Assembly (NCBI GenBank): GCA_959347315.1
Contig: OY365807.1
Location: forward strand, 12,057,287-12,121,286
Direction of reading: 5' to 3'
Origin: Bimastos eiseni
Taxonomy: Eukaryota; Annelida; Clitellata; Crassiclitellata; Lumbricidae
Length of the DNA stretch: 64,000 nucleotides
Positions 48,306 to 61,672 of this stretch are shown piece by piece. The notes below the pieces were generated by a model, which had not been told where the DNA came from, searched no databases, and saw only the letters and a list, made by a program, of their open reading frames with translations. A program made the position numbers and the translations under genes. Numbering within the stretch: the stretch's first letter is position 1; each line of letters starts with the position of its first letter.

Positions 48306-48609
48306 CTATGTGTTTATCACATTTATTTATTGTGCGCCTCGGTGTATATTGATTGCCTGAGTGTTTGACTGCCTGCCTGTGTGTCTGGCTGTCTGCCTGT
48401 ATGTGCCTGACATCTGCCGCTGTAACCAGCCCCGCAGCAGCAGCTGCCGTAGCTCGATGCACCAGTTGACTGTGCGCCTCCGTCGGCGGGTTATCGGTTG
48501 TCTTGGCAACGCTCGGCGGGGTCAGCCATAGGCCAGCAGCGTATCTGGGTTCGATGAGGCGATGCTGAATGCCCGTACAGCGCCAGAAACAAATGATTTC
48601 GGTCATTCA

Positions 48610-50714
48610 GCTAAAGCCGGACGCCATATAAATTTGTCGCAATAAATTGTGATAAGCAATTGCGCCATATAAATTTGTTCGAGTCTACCAACCGTCCGTC
48701 TGTGTGTCTGACTTGTTTTTGGCTCCGGTTGGACGCGTTTGGTTTGCCAGAGAATAATTTGTGCTGTTGTAGTCGCCTAACTTAGCTGGCTAAGCAGACT
48801 TTCGGCTTTTTTCATCGGAATTCCTGAGAGGCGTCAGGTGGTTAGTCACTCGTCGGGAGTCGATAAGATGTCGAGAAGCAGACTTCATTCTTCTTTGGGA
48901 CCTTGCTAAGACGTTTGCGAAAATTATAGCACTATGATTCAAATATACGTAATGCGTACAATACATGCCTTTGAATATGTGCTGCAGTTCGATGTCTGGA
49001 GTTTATTGTTTAGTTTGCAAGGCTGCTCCATATTTTCAATGACTGTTTAGTTTTGTTATGAGGAATATATTGATCTTGTTGAGCGGTAAACATTTTTTAA
49101 TGACTTTTTCAATGTTCTGTTTTCTTCAGAGTGACAGAGTTTAGCGAGACGTTTGTGCCTCGGGAATGGTGCAATATCGAACAGTGTGGTCTCTTGGCGA
49201 TCGCGTATCTTCGTCGTCTGCCAATTACGGCGCCATGTTCAATGCAGTCGTCGGCTCACGTTGTACATGATTTTCATCTAAATATTGATGTGTTTTTTCC
49301 GATAATATTATAATTTATTTATCAGCTTAATTGTAAGAAGCTATTCTCAGACGTGTGTGGTGTTTATTTTAAAGTGTCGCTTTTTGCTTCTTGTGACGTA
49401 ATTACCAATGACGGTAGATGTACTATTTACTGAGCGTTTACACATTTCTGGATCTGGTCCTAGATAAATGGAAGTCTTTTGCATTAAGAATGACTTCAAC
49501 TTTTAGCGATATCAAACTTCAATTAAAGATAAATACAGGAGAACTGTTTACTGTTAAGGAAAAATGCGATGTATGTTACCAGATGTCATATACTATTCTG
49601 TCTAACGTCTTAACTGCTTGTCATTTACTCGAAAGACAACATCTTCAGTGCTGCCAACATTGGATTGTACTAAATAAGCTGATCCGGATTTGAGTGTAGT
49701 TTAATTATGTGGACCTATTAAATACTAAGTGCGTATTCCTGGTTTCTGCAGTATAGGTGGTTGATTGACTTTGTATTTTCACTGATTTATTAAGCAGACT
49801 GTGATTTGTCTTCTTTAGCCAGAGCTGGATGGCAGTTAACTGTAACACAGATTGTGATGGCAAGCTGTAAACCTGCACAGAAAAACCATATTGTATAAAC
49901 CCAACAAATATGAAATGTTTTGTCAGCAATCAATTGACCGTAATTGGTGTAATCAGTTTGAAATTGCTCATCCTGTAGCGTTTAACTCATAACATTTATG
50001 CATCTTTAAGCAGATTGTTACGATGTAGTCGCTTATATTATATGGCAGCGTGGTTTAGGTAAATGTGGTGGGTGTGATTTCTGATTGTAAGCAATGGGAT
50101 GGACTTGAACCCTTATGGATAGCACAGAATAATATGGAGTTCTTCTGCGCTCTAGAAGCCGAGGATTCTGTTTCCTATGTATTTTGCTCTGTACTTTTGT
50201 GAAGGTCAAACTACTTTAAATGGATGATATGTATCGATTATAAGCTTCAACCATTTGCATGTATTTGTGTATATATGGAGATGCACATCTGGCGGACTTT
50301 TATTTTTTCTATGCGAATGCATACATTTTGAATACATGTGTTGCGTTTCAGTTTGTTTTAATGTCATGGAAGACATCTAGCCTTTAGTTGCGTGTTTAGA
50401 TTGTGTGTTGTTCGTTGTGTGTGCGTGTGTCTGTGTGTGATGTGGAGATCAAGTGAAAAAAACGTTTTTTTTATATTCACCCATTGTTGTTCTAGATATA
50501 GGACAAAAGGCAACACTAGGTATATGCACCAAATTCAGAGTAAAGGACGGATCTTACTTAACCTACATCTATTCCAAGAAATCTAAAACAATGCAACTTT
50601 TACTTTAGTCCGTTCGGCAATGTAATGAATTGCGTCTATCGCTTGCCATAAAGTCAATTGAAATTGTTCATATATTATATTTAAGGTTATGTGTATAACC
50701 TTACATTATATAGG

Positions 50715-50749
<35 letters not shown>

Positions 50750-51120
50750 TTATCCGCCCTATAGCCAATCTGTAGCTCTAGGTTTGGCTACCAAAGAATT
50801 TTTTCAAGAAGATGCAGAATGTGGAATTTATGTTCAAGTACATTTCATACTTTTATATCGTATAATACATAGTCAATGGTAATATAGCTACGAGGGGGGG
50901 GGTGTAGTTGGTGACCTACACAAAAGTCGTCTGTTCGAATATTTTCTCGCCTCTGGTCGTTTGTCTGCTACGACGCAATGCATTTGTTGGTCTTACAATA
51001 CATCGGAAATAACATTTCCTCAAGCGTTTGCTGATCAAATTACTAAAGAAAAGAAGAAGAAGAATAGGATGAAAGACGTCCCTTAAGCTAGCCATAGGGC
51101 AGGTATGAGTGTGAAATGTT
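48610..51120. other. gene-free AT-rich stretch
   Basis: The frames at 49131-49313 and 49418-49693 have no recognisable family; an acceptor-like TTCTGTTTTCTTCAG precedes the first. A (TA)n run lies at 50713-50741. Confidence 0.3.
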
Positions 51121-51330
51121 GGCGTCTTCCTCCTCTTGGCCTCGGCATATGAAGGCCGGTGGCAAGTTCTCTACCTCGCCGTCTCATCTCCCCACCGACA
51201 GTTTGCGGTCATTGTACTCCTTATGACGGAGTTGGATAGGGTAGCTTATGCAGATTTCTGCCCTAGGGGATTTGAACCTCTGACCTCTCGTTTGACGTCC
51301 AGCACGCTTATACCACTACACCCATCTACT
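51121..51330 (-). mobile_element. tRNA-derived SINE
   Basis: Read on the minus strand it starts with a tRNA-like head: A box TAGTGGTATAAGCG (plus 51301-51318) and B box GAGGTTCAAATCC (plus 51268-51280). The body, with ACTGTCGGT and CCGAGGCCAAGAGG, is shared with 15378-15510. The A- to B-box spacing fits RNA polymerase III promoters. Confidence 0.8.
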
Positions 51331-51829
51331 AGAGAACAAAACGGCAAGTTGGTCTGTCCAACAGCGCACAGATTATAAACGTCATTGTGACGACGTCTCG
51401 TATTGTTCGCCTATACCCTATAGCGCAATGCTTGGACATTTATAGAAATTTCTGGTTTCCGGTCTTATATAGCAGTCTGACCGATTTCCCTTGGCCACTT
51501 CACCCCGCATGAGTTGGGCTTTACGTAGGAGGATTAGTGAAAGACCCGTCAGAGCCAACCAACAATTAGGCATGGATGCAAACAGACAGCCAGACAGACA
51601 GACAGACAGAGCTGGTGGGTGCGTAGGTTGTTCTGACCGCTCAGCTTGAGGCCGTATATGCAAATCGTACACATACTGCTATTGCTAGCGATATCTTTTT
51701 GTTGTGTGCGTATTTATACGTAGAGTGTGCCCCGAGCAGGAGGTCGTTTCAGCCCACTGTGAGAAAAGACTAAGGGAATGTTCCATGAACGCTTCCAGTA
51801 CAATGTAGGTTATGCCTCTCGGCCACCCA

Positions 51830-52045
51830 CCTCATAAGACGAGGCTAAGAAAATTAAGTCGCTATGGCACTTGCTACACATGACTGCCCCTGCAAGGCTA
51901 GAAGGGGACGGCTCTTCTTCTTTTCAGTTGGTGCACCGTGTCCGTTTCGAGTGTGAAGCTGGCATACATGTATGTATTTTACACTGTTGTACATTATCTG
52001 TAATGCAATGTAGTGTAATCGAGCATTTATATAGCGCCTCTTCAA
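51830..52045 (+). mobile_element. second SINE-like copy, opposite orientation
   Basis: CGAGGCTAAGAAAATTAAG is the reverse complement of the core at 15378. It ends with TGTAATGCAATGTAGTG and GCATTTATATAGCGCC, the tail-like sequence also seen upstream of 31219. Confidence 0.5.
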
Positions 52046-52899
52046 GATATCTGCTCAGAATTCTCTGCGCTGACCAATGATATGATGTTAAATCTCATTA
52101 CGAATAAGTAAAATATATAAATTAGCAAAACTATACACAGAAAGCTAAGAATAGTCATCAGTGGTGGGCCCACGCACACAGGTGGAAAACCAACCTACGG
52201 ATTCCCGTCGAATGACGGCATGTAGCGCCACACTTTGACCAAATTTTCAAGTCGCAACTGACTATTCTAATTTCTGAACAATGTTGGAAACAAATATTTT
52301 TATCTTATGCAAGCAAGCAGGCGTTGCTCAATTACAATTTCGGGAGGACAGTGACTGATGGCGGAATCAGACAACACAGTCGAATCTTGGCATCAATCAA
52401 AAGCTGCTGAAGGACGCTTTGTATAGCACAACGTTTATCTAATGACTTAGACTTTATATATTCAAAGACGAACCTGGAGCCAGACCATTATTGTATTTGC
52501 ATAATTTACGATTACTTTAATTTACTTACTTCGGTTGGCTTTAGTGCATTCCGTGACCAAATGACTGCTGACTATTTATTTATTGTTAGTAATAAGCGTC
52601 TATGAAAGACGACACATAAAATACGCTGTAAAGTGTACCCACAGAAGTTCACTAGGTCGACAGCGCATCGCTCGCCTCATATGGGAAGCTGCATGTGTAA
52701 TTGTGTATGTATCAACTTTCATGATTAACTTATTACACTGGAAAACTTTTTAGGCTTGTTTTAAATTTAAGATACTCTAAATGGTCTCTGAAGTTCACCA
52801 TGACCAGGTTACAAAGTATACCTTTGCTATCTGACCCATAAATAGATGACTCTCTTTATATATTTACATATAATTATATATATACATATATACACACAT

Positions 52900-53018
52900 A
52901 TATGCCTCTCTATCTCTCTCTGTCTGTCTCTGTCCGTCTCTGTCTCTCTGTCTGTCTGTCTGTATCTCACTTTCTCTCTCTCTGTCTCTGTCTCTCTATC
53001 TCTCTGTCTCTCTCTGTC

Positions 53019-53049
<31 letters not shown>

Positions 53050-53054
53050 GTCTC

Positions 53055-53152
<98 letters not shown>
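52900..53152. repeat. TCTG/TCTC tract and (TATC)n microsatellite
   Basis: Same composition and order as 23170-23600: TCTGTCTC repeats leading into (TATC)n at 53056-53152. Confidence 0.95.
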
Positions 53153-53153
<1 letters not shown>

Positions 53154-53440
53154 GCGGGTCGTGCATTAGCCTTCCTCGGAGTGTTTATTCTGACATTAGT
53201 GTTCGAGACGCTTTACAAAAAACCAATGCGTATCTGTACCTACAGTCTTACATGCAAACATACAGCGTACGTAAGTGCGTACGTAGGCTTACATATGTGC
53301 AGACAGACATATGCCTACAAGCATGCATGCATACGTGGCATTACATATACACACATGCAAACGCTGATATGTACAGACGAACGTACTTTACATTTTTACA
53401 TACTTTCACACGCAGCATTACGTAAGCAAAAGCATTTATC

Positions 53441-53510
53441 GTACCTTGCTCATGACCAAGCGATGTATCATCTCCTGCAGCAAACGTATAACCCATGACC
53501 GACTCAAAGT
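53441..53510. repeat. dispersed repeat, copy A (partner at 54514-54580)
   Basis: Both contain CTCATGA.CAAG.GATGTAT, CTCCT.CAGCAA.CGTA and CATGAC.GACTC.AAG. The two copies lie about 1 kb apart in direct orientation. Confidence 0.7.
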
Positions 53511-54513
53511 CCAAAATATTGTGTGTGTGTGTGTGTGTATGTGGGTGTGTTTGTGTGAGTGTGTGTGGGAGGGGTATTTGTGAAGGAAGTGCGTACATAT
53601 ACACGCAGGCACTTCCAGACAGACATATACGCCTACGTAAACGTGCAATATGTGGATACGTGTATATAATTTGCTGACAGACATACATAGGTACCGTCTG
53701 TACAGACAGACAGACAGGCGTGCACGCACTCACTCACGCACACATACACAGTTTACACACATATATACCTACATACATGCATGATGCATGCATTGAAACA
53801 TGCAAATAGACATATGTACTCCCGCACTAACACTTGTCAATTTTCGATTTGGTCTTCGGATTCGAAAGTCTGGAATAATTATTCACCCAACGACATAAGC
53901 TTACGCTGTCTACCGAAAATAAATTTTTTCAAACGTACACTTCGTAAATAATTGTTCTTGCACTAACTCTCACTGGCTATAACATTCTTTGAGTGTAACT
54001 ACATGTATTATCTACCCTTCGTTATAGCAACACTTCAATTAAAAGTTAAGTTTTGCAACAACATTAACACACACAGTCACCAACATCATTGCTTGAACAT
54101 TTCAATTTCCATAGGTTGAAGGGGTCTTCCCAATAAAGCGACTTAGGTCTTTTTAAATATCAATCTGTATGTAGGCCACTTAGCATGCTTAATGTAACAC
54201 GTTGCATTTTTGTCAGTATGATATCTGAATAAAGGAAAATTGTTCCATTAATTAGTTTGAAGATAGATCGATTAATAACTTGATTGATTGAATGAATGAT
54301 TGATTGAATGATTGAGTGTTCTCTTATCCATGGGTTGTTTCGTTCCTTATTTTAAACTGTCAATCCCTCATATATACCTCAATATTTTGTACCATAATCT
54401 GATTGATTGTCAGTTATTAATAAACCAGATGGTCATGGTTATACATACATGTGCGCACTTGTTATATGTTCAAATATGCGGTCTCATATATATAAAAAAA
54501 TTATTTATATAAA

Positions 54514-54580
54514 CCCTTACTCATGATCAAGTGATGTATCTCCTACAGCAAGCGTAGCGCATGACTGACTCGAAGCTGAT
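54514..54580. repeat. dispersed repeat, copy B
   Basis: Direct, diverged partner of 53441-53510. Confidence 0.7.
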
Positions 54581-54901
54581 AACAACGACTTAATTATTCC
54601 TGTTTCAGTCGACCATGAACACGAATTTCCTAGGATATTTTATGGCCTGCCTGTTGGCGGTGTAGACTTTTACAGCATATTGATTATGCATTACCTTCCA
54701 TGCCTCATTTCGTTCGTCTGTCCGACCTCTTCGGTGTATCTCTGTCTGTGTCTGTAAATCTGTTCACGTGTCTTTCTTTCTGGCCTTCTTGACTTCAACT
54801 CTTAGTTTGCTGTCTTAGTCTTGGCTTCTGTCCGTCTATTTGCTAGTTTTTTCTCACTCTCTACTTGTCTTCTTCCGCGTCTCTATTTCTGAGTGTATGT
54901 A

Positions 54902-54934
<33 letters not shown>

Positions 54935-56338
54935 TTCTAATCTGCCTTTCTCTCTGCTCTCTTTCGTTTGTCGTTTATTCTCTCTTGCTCACTCTTCCTT
55001 CTCACTCTTTTGTCTCACGTTTCTTTCTCACACTTCTCTGTCCTCGTCCCTATTTGCCAGTGTCGGTGGGTCTACCCATTTTCTTTGTCTTACTTCTCTC
55101 TCTCCGCTGACATGTAGCGTGTCCGTAGCTCTGCATTTCTGTAGTTTAGTCGCAGAACACAAATAAATATATTCAATCATTTTGTTCTCTTGTGATGGGT
55201 GTCACGAGACGCCAATCATGAATTCAGTTCAGTACTTGATCAACCTAACACCGCGAGGAGTGTGGGCGTTGGGTGCGCGTTGTGTGTGTGTGTTTATATG
55301 CAAAGGCAATTATTGTTAACATTTGCTCATCCAAAAGTCGTTCTTGTGAAGATTTTGAGAGCCATCTGGACAGAGTGAAACAGAGTTGACGTTGTAGAAA
55401 GTTTATCAGCAAAACGACCACTGATCTCATTTGCACGTCTTTCTGTCTCTCCCTTGGTGTTCTCTCGTATGTCTGCTAAATAGCGATCCAGGCGAGTTGT
55501 TGCAGGTGGCTGTTGTTTGATATTGTTGTTTGCGACATTGGTTTCATGTTCAGAAATTTGAATTTCTACGGCATAGGTGAAACTGTGTTTTCTGGAATTG
55601 ATTGACTTGATTCAATAGATGCGTATATAGGGACTGGCAGCATACATGTGAAGGGCATCTTCGCTCTCAATGTATACAGATCCACTGTGGATCACATTTT
55701 CACGTTGAATAGCCAGATTAATTCAAGAATCTATAGATCGTACACTGATTACTGTATGCATGCACACATACATACATACATCAGTGCTTAAAGTGTGCCT
55801 GAACGGTCATGGACGTCGTCCAGGCACTTATTTTCGAGGCTGGACGCCGTCCTGCCACTTATTTGGACAGCAGAGCCTAGACGACGTCAATTAGCGTCCG
55901 TGCAACGGTACAATTCCTGTACGTACTTTATTATCAACAGAATTTAAATATCTACTACTCCCAAAATCATGTCTTCATTAGGCCTACTTATTAACTGAAG
56001 TAGGCCATGTTTGTAATAAATGTCTAAATTCATGTTATACATTCTAGCTACCTTTTCATCAAATTAATTTTCATCCTATGCGCTTCCGACGTCTGCTGCA
56101 TTTGGTAATTAATTTTCAGATGCAAAAAGTAAAAAAATGTAAAACTGGTTTAATGACATTTTTGACGAGCTGATCAGGCCTAGTAAGTTAGTAAACTAAT
56201 TAAGTTACCCTACATGCATGACCATAGCGCGTATAAAATTTGAACTGAATTTCTTCTATTTCAAGTTGCGAAACGATGAAACGTGTAGATCTAGATATAG
56301 ATAGACCATAAATTATCTACTGCTACCGCTAGTAGATT

Positions 56339-56400
56339 ATACATACATACATACATACATACATACATACGTACATACATACGTACGTACGTACGTACGT
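56339..56400. repeat. (ACAT/ACGT)n microsatellite
   Basis: ACATACAT units passing into ACGTACGT. Confidence 0.95.
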
Positions 56401-56624
56401 TACCATTTTTCAGTGATCGCCAGTGATCTCTTATCACACAGTGTAATTAAAGTATAACTATATACATACCAGATACGCATGCGACCGGTGAACCTGGGAT
56501 GTTTTGCCCATGCACTATTAGGGTCTCCAGAGAAGTCGTTTCGGTTTCCGGAGATGCGAACTCAATCCTATACGATCGTAAAATCCTATACTGTTTATTC
56601 TTTTGCCAATCGTCTTGTGGAACG

Positions 56625-56790
56625 ATGTACGTACGTACATACATACGTACGTACGTACGTACGTACGTACATACATACATACATACGTACGTACATACAT
56701 ACATACATACATACATACATACATACATGCATACATACATACATACATACATACATACATACATACATACATACATACATACATACGTAC
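56625..56790. repeat. (ACGT)n/(ACAT)n microsatellite
   Basis: Alternating ACGT and ACAT blocks. CpG-to-TpG/CpA decay would convert the first to the second. Open frames on both strands are artefacts. Confidence 0.95.
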
Positions 56791-57864
56791 AAATATGTGT
56801 ATTGGCCTACGTCTTTGAAATGTACAACATTTTTATTATCTCAACAAGCCCGTACAATCCGTATACATCGTTTTCCGACTCTCCTGCAGTATATTTTATC
56901 TGGCGTGTACGCCATGTCATACATTATTTATAGCGCTATTCGTCACCGACGGGAAGTGAACAGCATGCTAACGAAACACGTGGTTGCCAAGGGTGACCCT
57001 CTTCCCCCTTTCCTCTGGATTGCACCAGCCGCAGGACCATCTGTCTGAGCGTGGGACTTTCTAAGTCCTGCGTCAATTATCGCCTAACAATGAGCACCTG
57101 TTGCCTGTTTAATGAGCAGGCTGTATTTTATGAACCGTGAGCACCCCCCGCACAACACGTGGTTTGGGGGATTGAATGGGGAGGGTAAGCTAGAGGTGAT
57201 ATGGGTTGGTGGTGAGAGAGTCCGCCGAGAAAAAGAATGAATGAAGCGATGTATGTAACCGGGAACAATTGGTCCTTTGGTCTGTGACAATATTGTCCTA
57301 TATTATTTGATGCCATTTTGTGCTGCTGTGTTAAGACATTGTAGGTTCATTGGTCATTACATGCGTTAATTAATTAATTATGAACATCTTTGACCAGTAG
57401 TATCAATGAAGATATATCATATGGAAATGACATACGAAGTAATTGTTCCGGAGCCGTACTTGGTTTCTGGCTTAATGCAATAAGATAGAAGATGCTCATT
57501 GGACGAATTGAATCACGCATGACCTTCGTCACTGCCATTGAAGGAACGTATTTGACTGCTTATGAGGCAGTTAAGCTTTGCGTATGACTAGGCTATACTG
57601 TGTTTTAGTGGGTATGGACAATGCTTTTTTCTGCATGGCGGAACGCGCAGCAACGGGGTTCCGGCACCTTTTTTTCAATAAATAAATAACAAAAATGGTA
57701 ATTCCGCAAAAACTCTGGAATTGGAAAAAAAACTTGTCAATTTCAATTTTTTACATTCTAAAACGAATAAGTAAGATTGTGATCATTGTGTCCTATCAGA
57801 TTAATTTTATTCGGTAACTAATTTTAGCGTCATTTCTTTCGACAATAAAGCCTACGGATGCATT

Positions 57865-58620
57865 CCGGTGTAAAGATTTCAAGTTAACCCCCATTTCAGG
57901 TTACCCCCGGTAATCTGAAATCGATTTCAGATTACCCCCTCCGTGTTCACATTACCCCTTCTCTGAATGAGTCACAATTTTAAATTGTTATGCTTTCAAC
58001 TAATGATAACCAGTCTGTTTAATAAAACACTTGACACATATTATTGTAAGATAGAGGCTTGTTTTAACGCGTGAAAAATATATAAAAATCAAAGAAATAT
58101 AAATTGTGTGAAATCAGAAATACACGAAATCAAAGTGCATCACATTGTTACATATAAACATAAGTTAATAACGATTTAGCCTAGTAATTACAACATAAAT
58201 ATACAACAACTAGGGATATAACTTTTGACTTGATAATTCAATCCTCTACTTAAATCGTCAAAAGTAACAAGAAGACTTAGCAAATGCTGCAGTTTAAAAG
58301 ATGTGGTATGCCCTGTATGCTCCTGTTTGTAGTCTTCTGGTAATTATGTGATTTTACCTGGGAGTCCCGCAGCTTGTCGCAGAATCCTGCTCCTTTTTCC
58401 AGGCTTGGGACTGGCACTGCTAAACTGCAAGGCAGTGAATTAGTTAGTTACCGGGGGGGGGGATAACTTGAAATCAATTTCAAGTTACCGGGGGTAGCCT
58501 GAAGCTGATTTCATATTACCCGGAAATCGATTTCAAGTAACCCCCCGGTAACTTGAAATCGGTTTCAAGTTTAGGGGGAGGGGTAAGGTGAATTAAGGTA
58601 ATTTGAAATCGCTACACCGG
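57865..58620. mobile_element. foldback element built of GATTTCAA palindromes
   Basis: Ends are CCGGTGTAAAGATTTCAA and, in reverse complement, CCGGTGTAGCGATTTCAA. Both flanks carry repeated palindromes, including a perfect 24-bp one centred near 57923 (half-site TAATCTGAAATC) and CTTGAAATC/GATTTCAAG pairs at 58465-58572, separated by C4-6/G4-10 runs. The core holds the repeat at 58378-58440. No target-site duplication is certain. Confidence 0.65.
58378..58440. repeat. dispersed CTCCTTTAYCCAG repeat, copy 4
   Basis: CTCCTTTTTCCAGGCTTGGG then CTGGCACTGC, nested in the foldback element. Confidence 0.6.
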
Positions 58621-59242
58621 CACCTTTTTCCGTGCGTTCTGATACAGGCATTGGGTATTGATTAGAACTGACGGAGTGAATAGCCAGTCATAGGCTTATA
58701 TGCCAGCGGGAACGTATGTTTTTTCTCTCGTCTTTGTAGGGTTTCTGCCTGTATATCTTTTTCCGTGTGCCTGTCGCTGTTCTGTTTGCGACTATACTGT
58801 AACTACTCGATAGGCCAATATATTATACATGCATTGAAATGGAAAACGATGTTCAAAGGAAGCAGGCGAAACCAATTCTACAACGGGTTCCGAATGATCT
58901 ATAATTTGTACAAATGTCTCTTTATGGCACCATATGGAAGTGAACTCCCTGCAATTAGGACAATTTGAAAATAAGGCATTAACTAATGCACTGCTGTCCA
59001 TTCTGTTTGGGCTTCGGAACCATTTATGTTTGAAATTATTTCTATGGAACCTGATCTTAACAAAACATTGTACTATATGCCTATAGCCGTGAAAAATGAC
59101 AGAAGCAGGTTTACTATTCGTGTCCCAACTGCTAGATTTTTTATTATTGACAACTGAAAGTTCGATTATAATTGTTTCAGCTAATATGGGACGATGTTTT
59201 GATAAGTTGATTTATCCGTTATTTTAATGCGATTTTTAACAC

Positions 59243-59247
<5 letters not shown>

Positions 59248-59289
<42 letters not shown>

Positions 59290-59310
59290 CATACATACAT
59301 ATATATATTA
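59248..59310. repeat. (TA)n/(CATA)n microsatellite
   Basis: TA run followed by CATACATA and TATA. Confidence 0.95.
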
Positions 59311-60332
59311 TACGTATATCGCCGTCATTCACAGGAGTAAGGTATTTGACCGAGTCCATGTTCCCGGTCGTGAATATGATCCACTATTTCTTTGCGAATA
59401 CTCTGATTGAGAATGTAATCAAATTCAATCAAACAATCATTCTAGATCTGAAAGCAAATAACCTGAGAACGGAAACGTAGCATGTGCTAGTATACCTGCT
59501 ATAGATATAGTGACCCGCAAATGTATAAAACTGTATATCGTGACATAAAAGCTTAAACAGCTTCTACCGAACTGCAGCCATGGATGGTCACATATGGGCT
59601 ATTAATAATTTAGCCAAGCAGCGCATCTAAATGACACCTTTATTCAATTTCCTCACGGAACCGTTGTCTTCTCACGGAACACTATGCATGGGTTCGGCGG
59701 AACGCACTTTGGGAAACGCCGAACTATTGAAGCGAAGATAAACCGATGAGATTTAGGCCTATTATGTATGAATGCACTCTACGTATGGACATGTATGTTA
59801 CGTCTATGGGAAAGTGAGCTGAGTTTCAAATCGCTTGAATGCATTGTGAGAAAATCAGAATGGTCCAAGTTTTCGCATGTAGCATATATATATATATATA
59901 TATATATATGCAGTCTATATTCTTATAGTAATATACTATTATTCACTTTTTATATGTGAAATATAAGCATGGACGCGTATGATTACGTGATGATAATGAT
60001 ACTATGGCATTTACCCACGAGGTAATTATACAACCTGGCATACAATCTTAGGCCCTGTGGCACATGGCTTTGGTTACTGGCCATGGCAGGCTGAAATCAA
60101 CATCTATCGTCGTGCTAACAAGCTTGGATCACACGTTTTCCTTGGACGAGACTCAAAGCAAACAAAGGCTTGCATGCACTTTTCGGCAAAGCCACTGCAC
60201 AACATCGTATAGATGGAAGAACGAGCATCCTAAGGGTGGATACAAATTTTTGCACTGAATTTCACATGATTCAGCTTGTCAGTTGCTTATAGTCACTCTG
60301 CTTCCGTTTGCCTCTGTAGCTGTCACGGCATA

Positions 60333-60334
60333 TA

Positions 60335-60394
<60 letters not shown>

Positions 60395-60410
60395 CCTCTC
60401 ACTCCATTAC
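60333..60410. repeat. (TCTG)n microsatellite
   Basis: TCTG units then TCTC. A second TCTG/CCTG patch is at 60495-60552. Confidence 0.95.
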
Positions 60411-60794
60411 CCTACCTCTCTCTTTGGTCACGATATATTTCGATAGAGCTAACGTTGTAGAAAGTTTAGAAGAGAATCGGCAACCGTGCTCGTCTGTCTG
60501 CCTGACTTTCTGCCTGTCTGTCTGTCTGTCTGCCTGCCTGCCTGCCTGTCTCTGTGTCCCACAGCGCATTTCCTTGGCAACCATCAATTTTTGACACAGT
60601 ATACGCTGCGCAAAAAATGTGTCCTCGGGCTGTGCACGTCGTCCGTTCTTAAGTACGAACTTATCATCGTTGATCGAGTTACTGACCTCTTCCACGTTTG
60701 TTCTTTAATTTGTCTATTTTGATATTTTTACACAGAATTATTTTTAGTGGTTTTTTCTTGCTATATTTTGAGTAAAATTCACATCAAAATATAT

Positions 60795-60970
60795 AGAGAG
60801 GCCGAGTGAGAGAAAGAGGAGTGAGAGGGAAAGAGGAGAGAAAAGGAGAGAGAGGTGAGAGTAGCACAGCGAGAGAGACAGACAGCCATGCAGACAGACA
60901 CAGAGACTGTAAGACAGAGATAGAGATAGAGAGAGAGGGAGAGACAAAGAGAGAGAGAGGGAGAGAAGGA
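60795..60970. repeat. purine-rich GAGA tract
   Basis: GAGAGAGA and GACAGACA units; open frames across it are artefacts. Confidence 0.85.
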
Positions 60971-60974
60971 CATG

Positions 60975-61664
60975 CACACATCGCCAAAAGCAATACTCCG
61001 TTTTACAGTTTCGCGCTCATAACCGATCATGCAGAGGTCTATATAGCATCAGAAGGTGCTTCGCGAGCATAGCTCTACAACAGCTGTCCATGGCCAAACA
61101 GAGGGCTTACATTTCTACAGACTGCACTGACCTTTACCCCCGAACACAACTTAATCAGCAATCTGCTGTTGCAAGCGTCAGCTTACACTTGCGTATTATT
61201 GTTCATGGCTTACGGCAAAACCCAAAAAACCTGGACTTCTAGGCCAGCTGCCCCTCCCCCTTCGCTCAACTCTCTTGTCAATCAACGTAGGGCATGGAGG
61301 TAGAGGTTTGCCCTCTGAACCCGTTCATCAATTCGAATGGAGCCAGGGCTGTGCTGCTGCAAAATGACGGGGTTGATGCTCTGAGGCGCGATTGGCGTGA
61401 ACTCAAAGTAGAGGAGGTCAAGGGTTTAATGGTCAAACTGCAAAGTCAATCGCCGCGTGCTTGATGTAAACAAACAAAACGAATTGTTTACAAGTAAATA
61501 AACTGTAATACTGTTAATTATTACGGCGTACAGGTTACATTTAAATGAAAAGTTGATCAGTAAGACTGCATGCGTTTGAGAATGCGTTATATAATGCAAA
61601 ATAAGTATAGTGTGTTAGAAATGTGAAGTTTTGCATATTGTGGTGTATACTAGGTATATACATA
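60975..61664. other. gene-free stretch
   Basis: No exon, RNA or repeat family was recognised here. Confidence 0.3.
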
Positions 61665-61672
61665 GTATCCAT

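Noticed and set aside
47357..48360. Long open frames of 130-250 codons on both strands
   Set aside because: They read through the CTCTG/CTCTC tract and are compositionally repetitive (Ser/Leu/Cys or Arg/Glu/Ala); not genes.
48490..48510. RFX X-box-like GTTGTCTTGGCAAC
   Set aside because: Near-match only, with no ciliary gene recognised nearby; likely chance in a 64-kb window.
55780..55930. CAGTGCTTAAAG start resembling a hAT end, with internal GGACG/CGTCC repeats
   Set aside because: No matching second end or duplication found.
56447..57048. Frames rich in TYIH or MYVC repeats
   Set aside because: Translation of the ACAT/ACGT microsatellite on either strand.
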